NCBI GenBank assembly: GCA_010692425.1
Contig: JAAHHJ010000025.1
Coordinates: 1 to 64,000, forward strand
From: Symploca sp. SIO3C6
Lineage (GTDB): Bacteria; Cyanobacteriota; Cyanobacteriia; Cyanobacteriales; Coleofasciculaceae
Direction of reading: 5' to 3'
Length of the DNA stretch: 64,000 nt
The position numbers and the translations under genes were made by a program. Of this stretch, positions 1 through 6,498 are shown piece after piece. The notes under the pieces were generated by a model that was given only the letters and a program-made list of their open reading frames with translations, was not told the DNA's origin and searched no databases. The first letter of the stretch is position 1. Each line of letters begins with the position of its first letter.

Positions 1-200
1 ACGGTTGTTGAAAATCCCGATAACGACACAACGGTTGTTGAAAATCCCGATAACGACACAACGGTTGTTGAAAATCCCGATAACGACACAACGGTTGTTG
101 AAAATCCCGATAACGACACAACGGTTGTTGAAAATCCCGATAACGACACAACGGTTGCTGAAAATCCCGATAACGACACAACGGTTGCTGAAAATCCTGA
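1..200 (+). repeat. 30-bp in-frame tandem repeat
   Basis: Six contiguous 30-bp units plus a partial seventh, nearly identical (one GTT/GCT change), encode the decapeptide TVVENPDNDT/TVAENPDNDT at the start of the visible CHAT protein. There are no spacers, so it is not a CRISPR array. The array may continue left of the window. Confidence 0.95.
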
Positions 201-1758
201 GCAAATACAACTACCCGAGCCAGAGCAACCCGAGCAAATACAAAAACCCGAGCAACCACCATCTGAGCCAATACTAGATACTACCGAGTCAATACCACCC
301 GAGATATCATCTGAGTCACCAGTATCTGAGTCACCAGTATCTGAGTCACCAGTATCTGAGTCACCAGTGTCTGAGTCGCCAGTATCTGAGTCACCAGTAT
401 CTGAGTCACCAGCCTCTGAGCCAACCGAAACTACCTCTGCTACGGCTCAGGGTTTAGCCACTGAGGGAGAAGCTCAACCATCAGCAGAGGAAACTGAAAA
501 TAATAGCCCTATTGAAATTGAACGTTTCTTTATTGAAACTGAGGAACAATTTACGCGAGAGTATGAATCATATTTAGGACTTGAAGAAACTCAAATCGTT
601 TCTATCAATCAAGCCCGTGATGTCCTCAGGCAGGTTGAAGGGCTTCCTGGCATGAAATCAGCACTGATTTATGCCCGATTTGTATCACCAGAAGGAGAAC
701 AAGAGGAAACATCCGATAAGGAAAATCATGAACTCGAATTGCTAGTAGTAACATCCTCAGAACAACCAATTCGCAAGAAAACTGGTATTAAACGCAAACA
801 AGTTCTCAAAGTTGCTAGGGAATTTAGAAGTACTGTCACTAACCGTGTCAATATTGGTGGTTATATCTCATCGAGTAAGCAACTACGCAAATTGTTAGTG
901 GAACCGATGGAGGGTATACTGCAACAGCGAGGCATTCAAAACCTGATATTTTCCATGGATGGAGGCTTACGCTCTGTGGCTGTTGCCGCCCTCTTCGATG
1001 GAGAACAATTCCTTATTGAGCAATATAGCATTAGCCTTATTCCCAGTCTCAGTCTCACCAATACTAGATACAGAGATATTAAAGACTCCCGAGTTTTGGC
1101 AATGGGTGCTGAGAAATTTACTGATAAAAGGCATAAGTCTTTACCAGCAGTGCCCTTGGAGTTATCAATGATTACCGAGCAATTTTGGCAGGGTAAATCC
1201 TTCATTGATGATGACTTTACTCGCAACAATCTCCAATACCAACGTAGAGCGCAGCCTTTTGAGATTATTCACCTGGCAACCCATGCTGATTTCCGCCCAG
1301 GTACTCCCAATAACTCCTATATTCAGTTGTGGGACACTAAACTCACCCTCAACGAATTGCCAAATATGAGTTGGAATAGACCAAAGGTAGATTTATTGGT
1401 ATTGAGTGCTTGCCGCACTGCCTTAGGAAATGAAGAGGCGGAATTGGGCTTTTCTGGATTGGCAGTTAAAGCCGGGGTGAAGTCCTCAATGGGGAGCTTG
1501 TGGTATGTCAGTGATGAAGCCACACTGGGACTAATGGCAAAATTCTACCAGCAGTTGAACAGTACTGGCCTCAAAGCTGAAGCGATTAGAAAGGCACAGT
1601 TAGCAATGCTTAATGGAGAAGTCAAGCTAAATAATGGTCAGTTGAGTATAGATGATGTAACCCTTACCTTGCCCCCAGAAATATCACAACCAGGAAAAAG
1701 ACAGATGAGACATCCCTACTATTGGGCTGGTTTTACACTAGTTGGTAATCCTTGGTAA
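1..1758 (+). CDS. CHAT-domain protease-like protein, 5' end outside window
   Basis: The frame is open from base 1, so the N-terminus lies left of the window; the GTG at 367 is only an internal codon. The visible 585 residues begin with a low-complexity stalk: about 6.5 copies of the decapeptide TVVENPDNDT, a Pro/Glu/Gln-rich stretch, then seven SPVSE pentapeptides. A caspase-like CHAT domain follows. Its probable catalytic His is in HLATHA (codon at 1282) and its Cys in LSACRTA (codon at 1411), with the typical GFSGLAVKAGVKSSMGSLW segment after it. CHAT proteins are clan CD cysteine peptidases, often signalling or conflict effectors. Substrate and upstream domains are unknown. The stalk probably acts as a spacer and varies in length by slippage (inference). 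Confidence 0.85.
   Translation, partial: TVVENPDNDTTVVENPDNDTTVVENPDNDTTVVENPDNDTTVVENPDNDTTVAENPDNDTTVAENPEQIQLPEPEQPEQIQKPEQPPSEPILDTTESIPPEISSESPVSESPVSESPVSESPVSESPVSESPVSESPASEPTETTSATAQGLATEGEAQPSAEETENNSPIEIERFFIETEEQFTREYESYLGLEETQIVSINQARDVLRQVEGLPGMKSALIYARFVSPEGEQEETSDKENHELELLVVTSSEQPIRKKTGIKRKQVLKVAREFRSTVTNRVNIGGYISSSKQLRKLLVEPMEGILQQRGIQNLIFSMDGGLRSVAVAALFDGEQFLIEQYSISLIPSLSLTNTRYRDIKDSRVLAMGAEKFTDKRHKSLPAVPLELSMITEQFWQGKSFIDDDFTRNNLQYQRRAQPFEIIHLATHADFRPGTPNNSYIQLWDTKLTLNELPNMSWNRPKVDLLVLSACRTALGNEEAELGFSGLAVKAGVKSSMGSLWYVSDEATLGLMAKFYQQLNSTGLKAEAIRKAQLAMLNGEVKLNNGQLSIDDVTLTLPPEISQPGKRQMRHPYYWAGFTLVGNPW
316..420 (+). repeat. 15-bp in-frame tandem repeat (SPVSE)
   Basis: Seven 15-bp units, consensus TCACCAGTATCTGAG, encode SPVSE pentapeptides between the decapeptide repeats and the CHAT domain. 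Near-identity between units suggests recent expansion. Confidence 0.9.
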
Positions 1759-1762
1759 TGTT

Positions 1763-1978
1763 CATAGTTGATTGTTGATTGTTCATTATTGAATGTTCAT
1801 AGTTGATTGTTAATTGTTCATTGGGTTTGTATTCGATAGTTGTGGAATACAAACCCAATGAACCATGAACCATGAGCTATGAACTATGAACCATGAACCA
1901 TGAACCATGAACCATGAGCTATGAACTATGAACCATGAACCATGAACCATGAATCATCAACTATGAACTATGAACACT
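1763..1978. repeat. Heptamer arrays flanking a 19-bp-stem hairpin
   Basis: The spacer after the CHAT gene is one composite element. In the centre is a perfect 19-bp inverted repeat (1816-1834 and 1845-1863, core CATTGGGTTTGTATTC) with a 10-base loop. To the right run heptamers of the type TGAACCA/TGAACTA/TGAGCTA. To the left run related heptamers on the opposite strand (TTGTTCA, TAGTTGA). A related, decayed copy lies at 10916-11160. Confidence 0.85.
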
Positions 1979-2029
1979 CTAGCGTTAGAATACTAGCTCT
2001 GGGGTAGTCAAAGGTGGAGCTTTAATTAT

Positions 2030-2584
2030 TTGGAGCAACTATTACGTATATCCAGAATTATTGATACTCTCAATGAGTGGGTTGGTCGCTTAATTTATTG
2101 GTTAGTACTGTTGATGGTGCTAATCGGTGTCTGGAATGTAGCTGGGCGTTACCTAGGGCGTTCAATTGGTCAAAATTTGACTTCTAATGCTTTTCTTGAG
2201 AGTCAGTGGTATTTATTCGATTTAGTGTTTCTTTTGGGTAGCGCTTACGCCCTTAAGCATAATGAACATGTACGGGTGGATATTTTTCAGAGAAAGTTTA
2301 GTCCTAAGTGGCGAGCAATGGCTAATTTGATTGGAACTTTATTGTTTCTAATTCCCTTCTGCTTGATGGTAATTTATTTCTCTTGGGAAACTATCCTCAA
2401 TTCCTGGAATATTCGGGAAATTTCGCCAGATCCTGGGGGCTTACCCCGTTACCCAATTAAGTCGATAATCGTTGTTAGTTTTGTGCTGTTGATTCTGCAA
2501 GGTATCTCGGAGGCAATCAAAAATTTGGCAATTTTCAGAGGTTGCATAGCGCCTCAGGAGGAGCCCCATGACTCTAGCCTATGA
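2030..2584 (+). CDS. dctQ: TRAP transporter small permease (DctQ family)
   Basis: The 184-residue protein has four predicted membrane segments, a conserved ESQWYLFDLVFLLGSAYALKHNEHVRVDI segment near residue 70, and a short polar C-terminus. This fits the 4-TM small subunit of tripartite ATP-independent periplasmic transporters. It overlaps the large subunit by 17 bp, so the two are translationally coupled. The start is a TTG with a GGTGGAG stretch upstream, so the exact N-terminus is uncertain. No periplasmic binding protein (DctP) gene lies within the window. Related cyanobacterial TRAP systems take up glutamate or other organic acids with sodium; the substrate here cannot be read from sequence. 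Confidence 0.88.
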   Translation: MEQLLRISRIIDTLNEWVGRLIYWLVLLMVLIGVWNVAGRYLGRSIGQNLTSNAFLESQWYLFDLVFLLGSAYALKHNEHVRVDIFQRKFSPKWRAMANLIGTLLFLIPFCLMVIYFSWETILNSWNIREISPDPGGLPRYPIKSIIVVSFVLLILQGISEAIKNLAIFRGCIAPQEEPHDSSL

Positions 2585-3905
2585 ATGGTTAGGCCCTGCG
2601 ATGTTTGCTGGGGCTTTAGTTTTGCTATCTCTGGGCTATCCAGTTGCCTTCTCTTTGGGGGGAGTGGCGATTTTATTTGCCATCTTTGGTTCAATTTTAG
2701 GTGTATTTGACCCAATTTTATTCTCGGCAATGCCTCTGCGGATTTTTGCCATCATGTCGAACTATACACTGTTGGCAATCCCATACTTCATTTTCATGGG
2801 CTCAATGCTGGAAAAATCCGGAATTGCTGAGCGACTTTTGGAAACGATGGGGATTCTGTTTGGGCGGATGCGGGGCGGTTTGGCTCTGGCAGTGGTGATT
2901 GTTGGGGCATTGCTGGCTGCTTCTACTGGTGTGGTGGCGGCGACAGTGGTGGCAATGGGGCTAATTTCTTTGCCAGTAATGTTGCGCTACGGCTACAATA
3001 AAGAGTTAGCTACTGGTGTAATTGCCGCATCAGGAACCCTTGGTCAAATTATTCCACCCAGTGTGGTGCTGGTGGTATTAGCGGATCAATTAGGTATGCC
3101 TGTGGGGGATCTGTTTATAGGTTCTGTGATTCCAGGTTTGATGATGGCTGGGGCTTTTGCTATTCACGTTATTGTTGTGGCATTGCTTAAACCAGAGGCA
3201 GCACCAGCATTACCGATTGAGGTTTGCAATATTGGTGGCAAAGCTCTGGCAATCCGCTTACTGGAGTCAGTACTGCCGCCACTATTGTTAATTATTTTAG
3301 TACTGGGCAGTATCTTTTTTGGAATTGCGACACCAACGGAAGCAGGGGCTGTGGGTAGTTTGGGAGCAATGTTACTTGCTGCTGTCAATCGTCGCTTGAA
3401 TTGGGCATCTCTGAAGAGGGTGTGTGATGCCACGCTACGGATTACCTCTATGGTAATGTTTATTTTACTAGGTTCGACAGCATTTAGCTTGGTATTTCGA
3501 GGTCTAGAGGGCGATCGCCTGATGGAAAAAGTCCTTTTAAATTTACCAGGGGGTGCTGTGGGTTTCCTGGTGGTAAGTATGTTAACTATCTTTTTATTAG
3601 GCTTTTTCATTGACTTTTTTGAAATCGCTTTTATTGTCGTGCCTTTATTTAAACCAGTTGCCGAGCAATTAGGACTTGATCTCGTTTGGTATGGTGTTAT
3701 TGTCGGGGCTAATCTTCAGGCATCTTTTCTAACACCACCTTTTGGCTTTGCTCTTTTCTACTTGCGCGGTGTTGCTCCGCCAGAGGTAAAAACGACGGAT
3801 ATTTATCGCGGTGCGATTCCTTTTATTCTTTTACAGTTACTGGTTTTGGCGCTAATTATTACTTTCCCTGGCTTGGTGAGTTTGTTGCCGTCTTTGATGG
3901 AGTAA
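2568..3905 (+). CDS. dctM: TRAP transporter large permease (DctM family)
   Basis: The 445-residue, strongly hydrophobic protein has about 11-12 membrane segments. It carries family signatures such as SGTLGQIIPPSVVLVVLADQ near residue 155 and ATPTEAGAVGSLGAMLLA near residue 260. DctM is the ion-coupled translocation channel of TRAP transporters. The ATG at 2568 follows a strong AGGAGG site located inside the end of dctQ. The length is normal for the family. The stop codon runs directly into a heptamer repeat array. Confidence 0.92.
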   Translation: MTLAYEWLGPAMFAGALVLLSLGYPVAFSLGGVAILFAIFGSILGVFDPILFSAMPLRIFAIMSNYTLLAIPYFIFMGSMLEKSGIAERLLETMGILFGRMRGGLALAVVIVGALLAASTGVVAATVVAMGLISLPVMLRYGYNKELATGVIAASGTLGQIIPPSVVLVVLADQLGMPVGDLFIGSVIPGLMMAGAFAIHVIVVALLKPEAAPALPIEVCNIGGKALAIRLLESVLPPLLLIILVLGSIFFGIATPTEAGAVGSLGAMLLAAVNRRLNWASLKRVCDATLRITSMVMFILLGSTAFSLVFRGLEGDRLMEKVLLNLPGGAVGFLVVSMLTIFLLGFFIDFFEIAFIVVPLFKPVAEQLGLDLVWYGVIVGANLQASFLTPPFGFALFYLRGVAPPEVKTTDIYRGAIPFILLQLLVLALIITFPGLVSLLPSLME

Positions 3906-4136
3906 TCAGCAATAAGTAATAAGTAATAAGTAATAAGTAATAAGTGATAAGTGATAAGTAATAAGTGATAAGTAATAAGTGATAAGTAATAAGTAATAAG
4001 TGATAAGTGATAAGTGATAAGTGATAAGTGATAAGTAATAAGTAATAAGTAATCAGTAATAAGTAATCAGTAATAAGTAATAAGTAATCAGTAATAAGTA
4101 ATAAGTAATCAGTAATAAGTGATAAGTGATAAGTGA
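3906..4136. repeat. TAATAAG/TGATAAG heptamer array
   Basis: More than 30 tandem 7-bp units (TAATAAG, TGATAAG, TAATCAG variants) fill the spacer between dctM and the deiminase gene, beginning at the dctM stop. The forward units hold stop codons, while the reverse strand is open and gives a spurious repetitive ORF that is not a gene. The rest of the spacer, to 4289, shows nothing recognisable. Smaller arrays of the same family lie at 10308-10342 and 44225-44270. Confidence 0.95.
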
Positions 4137-4289
4137 CAACAAGAACATTTATTGCTTGGTTGGGTAGAAGTCCTTGTGGCAAATATTTCAGTAATCGATA
4201 TTAACAGTATTAAAGATTATGAAGATGTGGTGAGGAGTTTCTGTGGGTAGGGCAAACTGAAGGAAAAATGTGTATTTAAAAACTAGCTG

Positions 4290-6299
4290 ATGAGACAACT
4301 CCTAGATGTTACTCCTATTGCTACTGAGTCTAGTGACGCTACTTCTGCATCGGCTCTACAAAGGCGAACCTATGAGGAAGTTTTGGTCATGGGGCAACCA
4401 ATGCCTTTGGCTTTGTTAAGGCTAGCACCGTCTCAAGCGGTATCTGTGCGCTTAGATGTTCAAGGTGAAGTTGAAGTATCTGCTTTGGAAACTAAGCAAT
4501 TAGTTACTCTGGGAGTTTCTTTGCCTTTAACACAAATTCCAGAGAGGGTTTATCTATTAGCACGAACCTTCAGTGATGAACTTAGGGATCGAGTACTTGA
4601 GGTTACTTTTTTAAATGTAAATAATCGAGAGATTACTAGTTATAAACTACTTTTAACTGTACTTCAAATCTGTCTGGATGTGGATGCTAATCGAGATGGT
4701 ATTGTAGATGAAGATAATCCACATAAAGCTGATTGGAAATGGGGAACAGATGGTTATGGTGCTATTTTATTAGTAAATAGTGACCAGGATATCGATTATT
4801 CGGATGATAAACAGGATTTAGATGATTATCGAATTAATGGGTTGCTTGATTTCAAGGATTTTAGTTTTCTAGTTATTCGCAGAATCGGTCCAAGAGATTT
4901 GCCTTCTGGGTGTGAATTACGTTTATCAGTTAATAGAGAAACTTCTAGGCGTATTAGAATTTTTGATGAACTTGATCGCAGTAGTGGACGTGAGTTAATT
5001 GGGCCGGGGAGAAGAGATGCCACAATTAGAGATACTGAGCAGGATTTAGTTTTAGCAGTTGAAGGACTACATTATCCGGATCGAGATTTTGATGGTTTGG
5101 TAAAAATTGCTCTAACTTTAAGTTGCGAGCATGAACAGGTTTACACAGACCAAGTTATGTTTAGGGTAGCTCCCTGGATTATGACTCCTAATAATCTAGC
5201 TCCGAAAACGGTTTATATTTGTCGTCTGGAAGACCAATCTAATCGAAAACTTATTGAGGAACTCAGAAAGATTGTAGGACAAGCTGAGGCACAATTAGAG
5301 GTTGTACCACCCAGTTCTCATCAAGGCGATCGCTGGATGCAAGATGAGATAGAAATTGGCTATACTCAAGCGCCTGGAAAGTTGATGTATGTGGTACTGG
5401 ATTCACCGCGAAATCGAGGCTTAGATGAATTTCCAGAAGAAAGATTGCTTGGCCCAAATTTCGGTTGGGTAACTAGAGAAAGCCGAGAAAGAGCTAATAA
5501 ATTAGATTCTTTTGGCAATTTAGAAGTGAGTCCGCCTGTGAGAGTAAATGGTGTTGATTATCCCCTAGGGAGAATTATTTTTGGCGGTACAAGACCAGAA
5601 ATTGCTGAGGATCGCCGTCGAATGATGAAGGTAGTCCGAGATTTCTTATATGCTCAGCAAATCCAAGCTCCAATTGAAGTCTTTTCTGATTGGCTCAGTG
5701 TTGGTCATATAGATGAGTTTATGACTTTTGTCCCAGCCTCTACAGCTAAAGGATTTAAGTTGATTCTTACCAGTGCTGATCAAAGTTATGAAATTCTCAA
5801 ACAGCTGGAATCAGATGGTTATGGTAAGGCAATTTTAAGGGAAGGAAAGTATTTTTCCAGAGGAACAAAGGCAGATATTACTGTTTCAGAAGTTCTGGAT
5901 GATAAAACCCTGGCTCGACAGAATAGGCGTTTTCAAGAATTTATCAATTGGAATCGAGAGGTTTTGAAGCAGGAATTGGGTTTAACGGAAGGAGATATTA
6001 TCGATTTGCCTGCATTGTTTGAGGAAGATAGGGAAGGTAGAGCGGAAACCTTTTCTCCCGATATGGTTAATATGATTGTTCTAGGGAAACATTTGGTTAT
6101 TCCTAAGCCCTATGGACCGATGATAAAGGGAGAATGCCAATTTGAAGCTTATGTTAAACGAGTTTTAGAGCCTCTTGGTTTAATTTGCCACTTTCTTGAT
6201 GATTGGGAACCCTATTTTCGGGGTAGGGGAGAGGTGCATTGTGGTACTAATACTCGTAGGGTGCCTTTTGCACAAAATTGGTGGGATGCTTTTGTCTAG
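4290..6299 (+). CDS. Protein-arginine deiminase, three-domain PADI type
   Basis: The 669 residues match vertebrate PADs (about 663) in length and domain order. An N-terminal beta domain (about 1-120) comes first, then the PAD middle domain with the Asp-rich calcium segment DVDANRDGIVDEDN (130-143), then the catalytic pentein domain from about 300. The active-site set is complete: Asp352 in WMQDE, His473 and Asp475 in VGHIDEF, Cys651 in EVHCGTN. The substrate-binding SPRNRG (372-377) and the LDSFGNLEVSPP strand are also present. The expected reaction is calcium-dependent conversion of peptidyl-arginine to citrulline. It has no signal peptide, so it is probably cytoplasmic. No Shine-Dalgarno site is obvious before this ATG, and the N-terminus could shift slightly. 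Neighbours give no clue to substrate. Confidence 0.95.
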   Translation: MRQLLDVTPIATESSDATSASALQRRTYEEVLVMGQPMPLALLRLAPSQAVSVRLDVQGEVEVSALETKQLVTLGVSLPLTQIPERVYLLARTFSDELRDRVLEVTFLNVNNREITSYKLLLTVLQICLDVDANRDGIVDEDNPHKADWKWGTDGYGAILLVNSDQDIDYSDDKQDLDDYRINGLLDFKDFSFLVIRRIGPRDLPSGCELRLSVNRETSRRIRIFDELDRSSGRELIGPGRRDATIRDTEQDLVLAVEGLHYPDRDFDGLVKIALTLSCEHEQVYTDQVMFRVAPWIMTPNNLAPKTVYICRLEDQSNRKLIEELRKIVGQAEAQLEVVPPSSHQGDRWMQDEIEIGYTQAPGKLMYVVLDSPRNRGLDEFPEERLLGPNFGWVTRESRERANKLDSFGNLEVSPPVRVNGVDYPLGRIIFGGTRPEIAEDRRRMMKVVRDFLYAQQIQAPIEVFSDWLSVGHIDEFMTFVPASTAKGFKLILTSADQSYEILKQLESDGYGKAILREGKYFSRGTKADITVSEVLDDKTLARQNRRFQEFINWNREVLKQELGLTEGDIIDLPALFEEDREGRAETFSPDMVNMIVLGKHLVIPKPYGPMIKGECQFEAYVKRVLEPLGLICHFLDDWEPYFRGRGEVHCGTNTRRVPFAQNWWDAFV

Positions 6300-6498
6300 T
6301 TATACTGATGTTTGTTACAGATTATGGGGAGTGGGAGAGGGGGAGATATCTGCAACCCTAATTTAGGAAATATATTGGGTTTCGTTGCCTCAAGCCAACC
6401 TACTCTTAACAAAACTTAATATTTCTCCAAAAAATCAAGCGATCCGCCTGACGGCGGAAAAAAAGGAAAAAGGGCAAGAGGGAAAAAAGGGCAAAGGG

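Noticed and set aside
1-200. CRISPR-like direct repeats of 30 bp
   Set aside because: The units are contiguous with no spacers and keep an open reading frame; they are a protein-coding tandem repeat.
3859-4182. Minus-strand ORF of 107 residues (LLLITYYLS repeats)
   Set aside because: It is the translation of the TAATAAG heptamer array and overlaps the end of dctM.
6435-6460. Hairpin TCCGCC/GGCGGA as a terminator for the deiminase gene
   Set aside because: The stem is followed by an A-run on the plus strand and preceded by a T-run on the minus strand, so neither direction fits an intrinsic terminator.
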